In this document: in pieces, positions 52,955 to 64,000 of the stretch | Layout: each line of letters begins with the position of its first letter | Position numbering within the stretch: position 1 is the stretch's first letter | Assembly: GCA_946902985.2 (NCBI GenBank) | Contig: OX336388.2 | Span: 1,700,443,978 to 1,700,507,977, forward strand | Direction: 5' to 3' | Origin: Meconema thalassinum | Taxonomy: Eukaryota > Arthropoda > Insecta > Orthoptera > Tettigoniidae | Length of the DNA: 64,000 nt | The notes under the pieces: model-generated | What the model was told of the DNA's origin: nothing | Database searches by the model: none | Seen by the model: the letters and a program-made list of their open reading frames with translations, nothing else | Translations under genes and position numbers: made by a program

Positions 52955-53325
52955 AATCCAGCAATTCTTTTAGGTTTTTGCCGTGTCTTTTGTGGGTTTC
53001 ACTTAGGTACACCAAGGTAGGCTCACCAGCGGGCTCTTGGTGACCGTGTCCGAACCGCCGCAGGGGTAGTGGACCATGCTCTACGTCCCATATGGAGGAG
53101 ATACTGTTGTGGGAGATCTCTGCTCCAGCTGCAAAGAAGTGAGATGCACTTCACATGTCATGAACGTAATGCATAGTCCAATACCCCGGGCAGGATGTAC
53201 CGAGAGCCTACTGATGAGCCTCACTTGGTGCACCTATGCGAAACCCCGCAAAAGGCACGGCAAACCCTAGCAGAATTGCTCGATGTTTACTGCGTGGCCA
53301 TGAAAGCCAAGATACCAACTCATGT
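52955..53325. mobile_element. long-TIR MITE-like element, same family as 31160-31526
   Basis: The left segment cagcaattcttttaggtttt...caccagcgggctcttggtg reappears inverted at the right (53195-53280: gctcacttggtgc-type bases, then ggcacggcaaaccctagcag, aattgctcg), giving TIR-like arms of about 85 bp or more. The outer right end has gaaagccaagatacca, equivalent to the inverted pair in 31160-31526. Confidence 0.65.
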
Positions 53326-53329
53326 GAGG

Positions 53330-53555
53330 AATTAATGGAAGATAAAATGAACGAAACTGGGGTAAGGAGTTGGAAGGAAGTGGCCTAAATTAGGTAAAGT
53401 CCTAGCATTTTCCAGGAATTGTAAATGGGGAATCATTTAAAGGACGGCTGAAGGTGGGGTTAAACCCACTCATCTATCAACTCCAGAGATACCTTCGCTC
53501 AAGGGCCTTTCGCTGAGCCTGAACGTGCGTAGCTACCGCAGTCATTCTTTCGGGT
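53330..53555 (-). repeat. SINE family B fragment (minus)
   Basis: Matches the middle and head of 34633-34949: gaacgaaactggggtaagga, cctagcattttccagg, gacggctgaaggtgggg. Diverged; no duplication seen. Confidence 0.65.
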
Positions 53556-54591
53556 AATTGTCTGTACAAATGAAATTGTAGGGGATCCCCTGCCTGTGCA
53601 TTCATTTCTATTGATTACTCTTTTTTATGGGTAGGGGGGAGGGATGTTTATACTAGGTAGCCTATTTTCATCAATTATGAAATATAGGTTTATGATATCA
53701 ACTTTTGTCTGTCTGTGTGTGTGTGTGTGTGGCCCTCCCTTATAACATTTAGTTACTGAAGGGATTTCAATGGAACTTGGTAAGAAGTTATTACCACCCC
53801 GTCCAAGTCTGACTGCGACTTCGAATTTATATTCGCGCGAAATATTTCACCAGTACTCAATATCTCTGAAAACATTGCAGCAATCTACCTAAAATTAAGT
53901 TTATCAATAAAGGCCACTAAAGCAAGTATACATAATTATGTAACTTTCAGAAACCTTATAAGCATGAAAACAACAATGGAGGGCACGCGAAGTGTCCTTT
54001 TTAATATTGATTTATCTCACGACCTAATTATCAGGGCGCTTTGAAACTCGGCATAGTGTGTATAATTTATATCTAAATTTATTGAAGCCTAATGTAATTC
54101 AATTATTTTAAAGAAATCAAGATGGCGGCTATGGGACATTTGAAAAATATGTTTTTATTTCCTGCATCCCATCGAAACATTGTTTCATGAAATACTACTG
54201 TAATATTTGTCTACTAGTACAGAAAGCCATGACTTAAATTTAATAAATTATACTTATAGATAGTGCATATTCCCATTCTTCAGAAATTAATTCCTCCAGG
54301 TCGTCATGGGATGACCCGATCTCGGTGTAACTTCGTATGGTGAATCACTATTGTATTGTAGATCTATATCTTTCTTTTCATAAATTATATATGGATTGTG
54401 TTTCAATTCATCATACATGATATCACCCAACTCTACGCTGAATGATCCGATCAATGTGATTTCTAATGTAGAGAACAACTTATATAATCTAGTCCAGCAG
54501 GCACAAACATCTATTCTTTTAAGTCGCCACAAAATTATACGATTTTTGTGAAACTTGGTGCACAGTAGAGGACCTCTACTATAGTTAAAAC
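53556..54591. other. non-coding stretch
   Basis: (TG)n at about 53711-53732; otherwise nothing recognised. Confidence 0.35.
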
Positions 54592-54885
54592 TTTGTTGTT
54601 GTTATTTGACTCAGAGGGTTTGCGACATCACAGTCATTAGCCCCGTGCTCTTGGGTGTATTTGTGGAATCTGTTTGATAATCTGGGTCATTGTGATGACT
54701 GTACTAGTGTGTGTATTTGTTATTGGAGCTAATATTTGTGTGGGAGTCAGCCGTAGCCTTAATTTAGTTACCATCCCAGCATTTGCATGGTGTAGAAGCG
54801 GGGAAAACAACGGAGATGGCTGAGGTGGGAATTGAACTCATCTATTCTCAGTTTTGCCTCACGAGCCAGCCTAACCCTACTGGCA
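54592..54885 (-). repeat. SINE family A fragment (minus)
   Basis: CAA-type tail, gcgacatcacagtcattagc, catcccagcatttgcatgg and ggctgaggtgggaattgaac match the family A order; the head is truncated. Confidence 0.7.
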
Positions 54886-56103
54886 CATTAACTAATTGGT
54901 TCGTTTTTACAAATTATAGGTAGCACGCATGTCAATTCTTCCCGGGGCCATAATTAATTTGGTACTGTACCCGTATAAATCAAGAAGCCACTTGCTGGGA
55001 ATCCGAAAATCGGCTGGATCGCAGAATCTTGAAAGTTCCCGGCTAGAAAAACCCTCAAAAATCCTACGAACAAACACTTCATGATCATACACAGTATCTA
55101 CGATCGTTATGGATAAAATAAAACTTCCGTTCTTTTAACACGTAAAAATGGTGTTGGGTCGTAAAAGGTTAAGGGGCACGTTACCTGTTCAGGATTCCAC
55201 AACACAATCTCCACTATAATTAAAATAAGTCACGCAACACCAAAACGTAGAAAAAGAACGAAATAAATTTATTAATAAAAATACTATAATATAAATGAAC
55301 AAAATTCCATATAATAAAACAATAAAGCTCGCATTCCTCCTCCAACAACGAAAATAAAGTCCTACATGACTTAACTACATGTCTAGTTACATTCACACTC
55401 GTATCAGCAGTTTACTGATCATTCTACAAAAATTACAAAATATCCATTGAATATGACATTGTTTAATCACTGAAACTATTTATACGTGTCGAGACCATAG
55501 CTGGATGCAGCGTCTACATTATGACATGCTTTCATGCATTCACCCCTTCAGCATATACACCTGTGCATTCCTCTGTTACATAATCTCTCCGTTATACCAT
55601 AAAAGGCTTCTACTCGCTTCACACCTTTTCAAAACTTCCATTCATTTAACACGTAAAAATGGTAAACTCCTTTCACATTGACTATATGATTTCAATTCTC
55701 TTAACATGTTAAAATCCTTCACATTTGTGAAGTATTGTAGTAAAATACACTCGATAAAATCAGTTTACTCCATTAAAGTACTTACGTCTGTCATATCTGA
55801 CGTAGTCTCACTAATTCACATTCTCTTAGACAAACTTAACTCTCATATCGATACATGCGTTCTCAAATGATCTATACATATCTATCACACGTGAAATATT
55901 ATTATTATTGTTAAAATGAAATCATCATAATTAAATAATTATTAAATAATTATATACAAGATTTACAAAGCTCTATCACTTCAAGTTTAATTGTTAATAT
56001 CCTTATCTGTCTTATTATTAGTATTAATATTTAAAAATATTAAAATGCGTAAACATTGACCATTATGGCAATGGTAATTACTAATAACCGTGTTGACTGA
56101 TAG
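54886..56103. other. AT-rich non-coding stretch
   Basis: No gene recognised; the phrase taacacgtaaaaatggt occurs twice (near 55136 and 55649). Confidence 0.35.
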
Positions 56104-56105
56104 TA

Positions 56106-56757
56106 ATATCTTATTAAAACTGCCTAGTCAAACACTAAAGAAACGTTTAATTGCATTATTAATCGTACATGATTCGGTATTTCATTGATACCTTCCTCAG
56201 CGTGATTGATATTAAATCTTAAAACTAGTTAACAAAGCCAAAAAGAAATGGATATCCTTACAAAAATGGTTTTAAATAAAAAATAGAAAAGCTTGCAAAT
56301 ACTTAAATGCCATGTATTAAAAAATGTTAGAAAAATGATGCTATTAAAATGAGAGATCTACCTTATAAACTGCCTACGTCAATACTCCAATAATTTTGAG
56401 GCGACAACCTTTGCGCTTCTTCATTCTTCTGACAGCGACATCTTCTGTCACTACAGTTTTCAATCAAAATTATTGGAGTATTGACGTAGGCAGTTTATAA
56501 GGTAGATCTCTTATTTTAATAGCATCATTTTACTATCATTTTTTAATACATGGCATTTAAGTATTTGCAAGCTTTTCCATTTTTGATTTAAAACCATTTT
56601 TGTAAGGGTATCCATTTCTTTTTGGCTTTGTTAACTAGTTTTAAGATTTAATATCAATCACGCTAAGGAAGGTATCAATGAAATACCGAAACATGTACGA
56701 TTAATAATGTAATTAAACGTTTCTTTAGTGTTTGACCAGGCGGTTTTAATAAGATAT
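56106..56757. mobile_element. foldback (hairpin) MITE with 294-bp arms
   Basis: Arm 1 (56106-56399) and arm 2 (56464-56757) are inverted copies of equal length. Reading both through I find 11 mismatches and no gaps (about 96%). Spacer 64 bp. TA flanks both ends (56104-56105 and 56758-56759), as for Tc1/mariner-type insertion. Terminal bases ATATCTTATTAAAAC. No ORF. Confidence 0.9.
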
Positions 56758-56759
56758 TA

Positions 56760-59700
56760 TTAAAATATTAATCTTACTACTGACTTCCTTTAAGAATACT
56801 ATTCCTTCTAGTCTGTATTAGGGTTTAAATATATATATCAGTCTAATATGACCAATCAGTTAAGATAAGTGTATATGATTATTACTCAACTCCGGTTTAA
56901 TAAATTGTTAATAATTATTAGTAGTCCAAGGTTAACTTCATTTCCCAAATACGTTTCCGCCATCACCCTGACTGTCAACCTCTCAATCTCGTTGTCATAC
57001 TTATACATCTGAGTTATCATTAACTCAACTTCAGAAATAACAATGTTCCAAACTTCCTCACAACAGTACTATAATGCATCAACTTCTCAATACGGAAAAT
57101 ACCCTCGTATTTCATCAAATACATATCCTCGCAGACTTCTATACTTCCTCGTATACGGCATTAACATTCTTCGTATACCCATAAACAAATTCTTATAACT
57201 TCATTACATTTGTTTCCATCAACTTTCACTTAGTACTTGCATTATTCAAAATTACCTTGACATATCTGTTGTCTATACAACTGCTTACATTGTTACCAGA
57301 AAAGATATGTTGTTATTATTACGTAGCTTTCATTCTCATAATGACAATTGAAGTTGCTAATGGAAGACCTTACGAAGGTGTACTCCGTATAGTTACTCTG
57401 TCATTAAACCTTTGTTACTAACATGAAATAAAAATACAATAGTACGTCTCACCATACTGATCTATCTTCAAATTACACTGTTGGAAGATTACGTTGACAA
57501 TATAACGTGACATTACAAATGGTGTATAAATAACAACAATGTTGTTTAAGTGTACAATAAATATCAATCACGACTGGAATAGGATATCTCTAAATTCCCT
57601 ACTGTCGGATAAAAGTATATTCCTAGAAGATGTGTCTTAATAAAAGTTTCATTTACAGAAAGTTCAATGCTTTCTCTCAAATAAATGGTTTGTCAAATCA
57701 TGAATGTCCTTGTGTACATAAATTCGTAGCATAATCCTGACGAATATTACTTGCCAGATTGAGGAATGTCAATCGAATAACATTTATGATATTTAACAGT
57801 ATATCACACGTAGATTTCTTCCCCTACTAATAAATTCTTCTTACAATAAGATGCCCAATTAATTTTAACCAAACTTGAATTTAAAATAGACATACATGAC
57901 AAAACTGTCTGAAATTCAGTTCAAGAAAATTGAAAACGTCGAATACTAATTTAAGGAAATCTTTAATGAGGAAATACATTTCCAAATAATTTAATCATGT
58001 CAGTTCAGAAACTGTAAAGTTGAAATTTCATTTTCAGATGAAGAAAGACGATCATCTCACATGATATCGAAGCATAAAATTAATACAAGTCGAAGTGAAA
58101 ATACATCAAAAATATGGAGAAATAGTTGCTCAAATGCCATCAAAATACTCTAATTACTATAATGAAATCTGGTCGTTTCTACCTTGCTGTCGACTCTTGA
58201 AGTTCATATTTGGTATTAGGAAAATACCCAGATGTTCCATCTTCCAAAGAAGATGATCTTGAAACTAATTCTGCCCCAATCCTGAAGCTGCTACCTCGGG
58301 TAAGGAAGTGGTTCCTCCCCGGTAAACTTCAACATCCTTCGGGACTCGAACTACACCTTCCTCTCGTTCCTGGATACCAAGTTTCAAGCATTTGATGGGA
58401 ATAGCCCTACCATCTTCCGTCTTCAAGTGATGAAACTCCTTTCGTCGACTCCATTCGAAATCTCAGATCATATTTGAGCAATATTGTCGATCTATCTCCA
58501 TTGTTGCAAATAAACTTTGTACGTTGTAGATCGAAGCACAATTGTAGTTAGAAATGTTCACGTAGGTGTTCGATGAATTGTAATAATTGCTCGTAGTCAG
58601 ATATTACTTGTACATAGTTATACATGAATGTACATGATGGTGTAGTACATAATGTTTTATGTGTACTTGACATTGTAGACGTACATGATGTTATACATAG
58701 TTCTGTAGCTAACGTTGCTCCATGTCGTCAAACCATAACTCTGTTAGGCGTATCCCAGTCGCATATTATCTCTACTTCATAATGACTGTCATCTCTAATG
58801 TGTAATACATCATTCCTTCAATCTTCATAGTTGCAGTCAGATTGTAGTTCAAGTTATTATAGTTATCAATGTTCACAAGAATTGCTATAATGTTTAATAA
58901 CTCACGTTCTTTTGTAGTATATCTCAGCCTTCAATGCTGTCTTATAATGTTCGTCTGCTAGAATTGCGTTCTTTCCTCAACTGCAGAAATACGTTGTCTA
59001 AAACACGCCATAATGTCACAATCTGTGACTTAAATGTTCCAATAACTGTTCGTGGATACTCGAATACATATACTGTATTAACTTTCACTGTAATACACTC
59101 GTGGAAATGTTCACGAAATACTAAAATGTGTATCGGCTCAAAATGTAGTAACTTTAACTAGAATGAGCAAAGCTCGGCCGTATAGTTTTTGCCCGTTTCG
59201 GCACTGCTTCAGATAGCCCACTATCTTCGCACTCGGCTAAGGTCGCCAGGATTCTACTCTCCCGGACCACGTCTGTCCCCTTCGAACTCTGAAGACATAA
59301 TAACACCTTCTCTCTGCTGGCAGTCTCCAAGCATAACTTTTGGTAGCGCCATTTTCGACCCCGGGAAATTTACGTGCGTTCATGTATTAATACAGTGTAC
59401 TGTATACTTCCAGCTACATTCAAAGTACTGATAATATCTTCTTATAATTTTCTGCAGTATTCCAAACCATAAAATGTCTTTCTAAGGGCCTAAATGCAAT
59501 AATTTAATTATATTAATGAGGCTTTGACAATCCCTCCTTCCATTAACTCTCTTCTCATTGGCTGTCTTCTTAGGTCCAATAGCATAATTTATAACAATGC
59601 ACAGCTTCAATCCGCGGCAAAATCCTTGTTACTAAGTGATTATGACCTTGTTACGCGTCTCCTGGCATCACAAATCACGTGATTAAGTCTCGACTCGGCT

Positions 59701-62319
59701 AGCGGTCGCCAACTGAACCTGTTTCTGGCACAATCCTGTAACACGTTATCAATGTTAAATCTTATCATGGGCTTGGAAAAATTTCATAATTTTTGTCAGA
59801 AATAATTCAAATTTCGTGTGCATTACCTTCTCGAGTTTTTCCACAAGGTAAATGTTATCTTGTTTCAAGCCCCAGGGCACCTACCCCCAATCTTCAATCC
59901 TAATGAATACAGCTACATACAATCATCTTAGAAATACATCTTATCATCCAAATATATAGGGAAGTTGACCAAGTAACATCAACAAATAACGGAATCGCTT
60001 AACTTAACGCTCGACTACGGCTACAACCATGAAAGCAAACGGCAAAATATACACTGATACATGGGCGAAATTTAATTAATGTGTTTGAGAAGAGAGAGAG
60101 AGAGGCGAGGCATATTTATCAACCTCTTGGGCATTTCATCATTGTGTATGGCAGTTGTGGTCAGCAATAACATAGCTGAAAAATTATTAACAGGTCGTCA
60201 AACATGTTATATTTATTACACTGTTGCGTGGATATGAGGTTAGTCAATATTGCTGGAGTTATAATGCAATGGATGTTAATCGCACTCTGTGAAATACGTG
60301 ACACGCATATTCCATTGACAATTAATACAGTAGGACACACTTAGAACTCCATAAACGTACAGTAACTGGTTTCTTACAGTATATCTTGCCCCTAAACCTA
60401 AAGCCGGCTCTACACTTTCACCGCCTTGTGCTTTTACGTTTGACAAAATAGCAGAGGTATGAGGAATACAGTGGAAGCGAAAACAACAACTTAAACAGGA
60501 TCGCTAAGGAGCGGGGAAAGGATGTCTCTTTCGATGCGTGCTGGGCCCAAGATTCCGGATCGAAAGAAAGATAATTTCCAAAAAAGGAAACGAATGAATT
60601 GTTTAAAACAAATCAAAAGCGGAATTAAATTTATCTAATTGATCGAAGAACCCAGAAGCGTGTAGGTCGTGACTGCGTTACAGTACGAAGCCAAGACCGA
60701 CGAAATCGAACAAGAGATGAGGGAACTTAAAATTACAAATGAAAGAGGACGAAGCCAAAGTGAACTACTTACTAATGTATTTAAAGTAAACTAAAACAGG
60801 TGCGCATAAGAGTAAGGATTAATCTAAACACAAAATGAAAGGTAAACTTGAAGAGACATTAAAATCACATAATAACAAACAAAATAAAATTAATGACTAA
60901 AGATGGTACCCAAGAAAGGGGTACACAAAAACAATACCAAGAGAAAAGTGTATAAATTAACTTAAGCACAAACAAAGATGAAACAAGATTAATTAAAATG
61001 TACTTACAATCAATGTGCAACTAAACCGTAAGCGCGACTCGATAACCAAAATTTAAAATACAAAAAAACAAAAGATAGAGAGTATGGACGAGTCGAATAA
61101 GAGAACACCTCTACTTACGAGGATGACCTGGACTAGAATGCCAGCGCCAAAAACAGAACTAAGACGCTCATGATGTTGTGAAATCATGGGGTAAAGGGGT
61201 GGGGGAGTGGAGGAGTGCGTATGTAGGGAAACGGGGGGGGGGGGGGTGACACAGACTTACGTAATATAACGAAGTCAGAGGAAGTAACACGAAATTAACA
61301 CATAAAAATAAACGAAATGAAAATTACATTAAATTACTTGACATTACCGGGACAGGAAACAAAAGAAAAAAATCAATCAGCTAAGAAATATGCTTCGTAG
61401 GAAGATGTAGGCTTACGCAGAGGTAGAAATGCCGAATCACAACGACATACGAAGAAACAAAGAAAGTAATGTGGCGCATGGACAGTGATTAGCACGATGA
61501 CCACCGCTCACATACATTTCAATAAAACAGAGGGAGGAACTGGCTGAAGGCGTGAGACTCAGCTCCGTAACTTCGCCGATTCCATCCACAAAAAAACAAG
61601 GCTCTGATGCGACAATCCACTGGAAGTCGTCTTAAAAGAGCGCCGAACCAGGTGGTGACGCAATGCAGAGCATAATTAAGCCTCGTTGAAAAATAGCAGA
61701 TATTTCAGACCTGAGAGATTTACGTACAAATAAAACCGATTACATGAAAGGGAGAGATGACAAATAAACACAGAGACTTCACTAAATTAACGTGAACGAA
61801 AGTGAAAAGACTTGAGTTCACAGGAATGACCTCACATCATCATAGGTAAGAAAATCAAAGGAGACACAAAAAAATTGCAAAAGGCGAAACAGAAATTTAA
61901 AATGACTTCATAGTAAAATAAATCTGATGATTGAATCGTACTTACTTAGTTGCGTTGGTCGCGAGCGAGAGCTCGTCTGAAAGCGTGTGGTCTACATGGC
62001 CACAGCAAATGGAAGAAGGAACCTTCCTGCTTAGGGCGCAGGCACGCGCCTTGTAAAAATAAGACGCAGAACACCCCCTCTCCAGAACATGAAGGGGGCC
62101 AATGGGAGAAGCAAAGCTTAGCAACAAGTTATGCTTCAACCAATGGTAAAACTGTGTCAGTAGGGGTGAAAAGTTTCACCATATGGTGAAACGTCTACAC
62201 AGAATTACTAAGTTTGAACGCAGTAGGAGTGACAGAGAAACGTATGTCACAATAATGCGAGATGAAGGAAATGATAATAATAATAATAATATGACAAAAA
62301 AATAATGAACCTGATAAAA
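56760..62319. other. AT-rich non-coding stretch
   Basis: 5.5 kb with no supported gene. Contains CCAAT/TATA-like bases near 59555-59600, a GA run near 60091-60105 and a G run at 61229-61246. Confidence 0.4.
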
Positions 62320-62596
62320 ACGGTTCACACTCTCACGAGACCGTCTCGGCGAGAATGTCGGCGAATGTGTACGAGAACGAGACGTTGCGTCCACACTCTC
62401 ATGAAACCCTGGTGAATCAATTGTGGTTCTGCGTTTGTCGAATATGGACCCCGACGATGTGTCACTTACTGTTGCTTAGGCTACTGTGCTCTTGCTCAAT
62501 ATAATAATTTAATAAGATGCGCTCGAAAGAGCATTACTTAACCTACATAATACACGAAAATATCATTCTACATACAATTTGATTTTACAATGCTAT

Positions 62597-62965
62597 TTAG
62601 TTTTCACTGTAGTCTCTGATGGATTTAGTTCTTTTTGCACACTTAGTTAAGTGATAACGGTCACACCTCTTGTTACACAACGAGCATACACAATCATCAC
62701 CTGGCTGGTGAAAACGTTGAGTTAAGCAAATATTATGGTGAAAACCATGAGTTGGAAGTCTCGTTACCACATGTCTTAGATCCTGTCCTGCCTCAGTCCA
62801 TTGTCGATCCATCATTGCGCTAGTGCTATAAAAATCAGGGCCGATGTCATTTCTCTTCCTCCGCCGCAGTTCAAGATGCGCTTGATAAGGGGCGGTGGAT
62901 GGCAGCATGAATTGCAGTCTCAGGTCTTTTTCAGTGTAACTATTATTTGGTGCGAAAGGATACAC
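62597..62965 (-). CDS. hypothetical ORF with Cys/His cluster, possible LINE C-terminus
   Basis: 122 codons. The C-terminal half reads RLPTHGFHHNICLTQRFHQP, then CVCSLCNKRCDRYHLTKC, that is CxxC...HxxxxC, which is the spacing of the zinc knuckle that ends many LINE reverse transcriptases after a helical GH motif. No RT core is visible upstream, and the first Met has no special context. It may be a 5'-truncated LINE remnant or a chance ORF. No function assigned. Confidence 0.35.
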   Translation of the reverse strand: MYPFAPNNSYTEKDLRLQFMLPSTAPYQAHLELRRRKRNDIGPDFYSTSAMMDRQWTEAGQDLRHVVTRLPTHGFHHNICLTQRFHQPGDDCVCSLCNKRCDRYHLTKCAKRTKSIRDYSEN

Positions 62966-63664
62966 AAATTAAGAAAGCTTATGGATGACCACACTACACC
63001 GTAATCGATCAAGGCAATAAGAAGTGTGGTATATCAATCAAAATCAATTTATATCGAAGTATATATTAAATCGCAACAATGTACGTAGTGTAAGTTTAGT
63101 CATCGGCGCCTGTTCCTGTTATTTCTAATGCTTGAATCTTCCTCCTGTGCATCCAAAAATTAGCCATTAGTTAATCCTTTTTTTTTTCAACTTGGGATCA
63201 GGTATATCGAGGACGTCACTAATTCGGACCCATGCATCATGCGCCTTAGTTAGCTAGTTAGTTGCTGTTGTTGTTTTAAGGGGCGGGACAGTGTGATTCC
63301 GGTCTTTGGGGTTACGATTTTGTGGATTCCACAACACAGGCTCCGTTTGCTAGACCTCCAAAAACTCCATCTCCCGTTCATTTGTCCAGTTAGTCACATT
63401 CACTTGTGGCTTGTGAAACAAAATACGGGCACAAAACAACAACAACAACAATAATAATAATAAAATGACAGCACACTACGAACTTGCAACTGCGACTGAA
63501 GCGTGACGCCGAAAGTGTGGAGAGGGATCACGGGACATCCCAAGAGCATACCAGGAGCCTTTGATTCATGTCCGTAAAGCCGACTCCGGAGCGAAAGTGG
63601 GCGAGACAAGGCGAGTAGGTCTTCCACACTCGTATGTTCACTGACTCAAGGGTAATCTCATCGA
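62966..63664. other. non-coding stretch
   Basis: Microsatellite (CAA/AAT)n at about 63438-63463; SINE tail-like ttgttttaaggggcggga at about 63268-63285. Confidence 0.35.
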
Positions 63665-63800
63665 GAGTGTTGGTTGGTTCTTAAGTTGAGGGGCTGCGAC
63701 AACGCGGTCATGTAGCCCAGTGTACTTTGGGTGTGTGTAGAATCTGTCTGATAACCGGTGTTAATTGTGATGACTGTATTAGTGTGTGTTATCTGTTTTT
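63665..63800 (-). repeat. SINE family A fragment (minus), 3' part only
   Basis: gcgacaacgcggtcatgtag, ataaccgg and gtgatgactgtattagtgtg match the tail half of 43142-43538 and 54592-54885. Confidence 0.65.
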
Positions 63801-64000
63801 TAATTTAAGTACTGCAACTTAGAATTTTTCAAATAGTTCCTACTTTTGCCACCAAGCGCCACCGTCAACGACTACTAGGCCAAGTTTAGACTTAGCTACT
63901 AGACGCCACCGCAGTCGGCTCTTGGCAACGAACGTAGAAACCTAAGAGCGTTGTTTACATTCTTAACCTATCCAATTTAGCTTCACACAGGTGCAATTAG

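Noticed and set aside
59695..59715. Minus-strand TGGCGACCGC resembling a tRNA-Arg primer-binding site
   Set aside because: Only about nine bases fit, and no LTR pair or coding region could be found around it.
1..64000. CRISPR arrays, operons or bacterial signals
   Set aside because: All structure is eukaryotic; direct repeats here are transposon duplications, satellites or minisatellites.

Overview
The window is a piece of an animal nuclear genome, most likely an insect. The evidence is BEL/Pao and Ty3/Gypsy retrotransposons, Tc1-like, hAT-like and THAP-bearing DNA transposons, many tRNA-derived SINEs, short TTAGG motifs, a eukaryotic tRNA-Leu(UAA) with internal promoter boxes, and very low coding density. 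The SINE core and head sequences look like those I associate with polyneopteran insects (crickets, katydids, stick insects); that is a weak inference. No intact host protein gene is visible.

Layout. (1) 1-9269: a relic of a virus-like element on the minus strand. It has an upstream ORF of an unrecognised family, then a second ORF whose downstream part is a parvovirus-VP1/adintovirus-style phospholipase A2-like domain. A complete BEL/Pao element (556-8553, minus strand) sits inside that second ORF, with a perfect 5-bp target duplication. (2) 9469-11003: satellite-like array of a 16-bp unit in three blocks separated by near-identical ~253-bp spacers. (3) 11156-19204: a second BEL/Pao element with its own perfect 5-bp target duplication. 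Its internal region is nearly identical to the first, but its LTRs differ. (4) 19470-26656: a FLYWCH zinc-finger coding stretch on the plus strand, split by a well preserved Ty3/Gypsy element (19530-26163, minus strand, 4-bp duplication ATAT). (5) 27027-27112: tRNA-Leu(UAA). (6) 27395-43547: LINE 3' ends, several SINEs with exact target duplications, a 15-bp minisatellite, a Tc1-like pseudogene, a LINE with two nested SINEs, and a hAT-like MITE. (7) 44272-46227: a SINE split by a ~1.7-kb element with ~65-bp inverted repeats that carries a THAP zinc-finger ORF. (8) 47220-64000: mostly AT-rich non-coding DNA with SINE fragments, a long-TIR repeat, a promoter-like block, a 652-bp foldback element with 294-bp arms, and one ORF with a Cys/His cluster.

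The genes do not work together as a pathway; they are layers of insertion. Target duplications give relative order in several places: the virus-like element is older than BEL-1, the FLYWCH sequence is older than the Gypsy element, the LINE is older than SINE-B and SINE-D, and a SINE is older than the THAP element. All three LTR retrotransposons carry frame-breaking lesions. The Gypsy copy has the fewest and its LTRs differ at only about a dozen positions, so it looks youngest.
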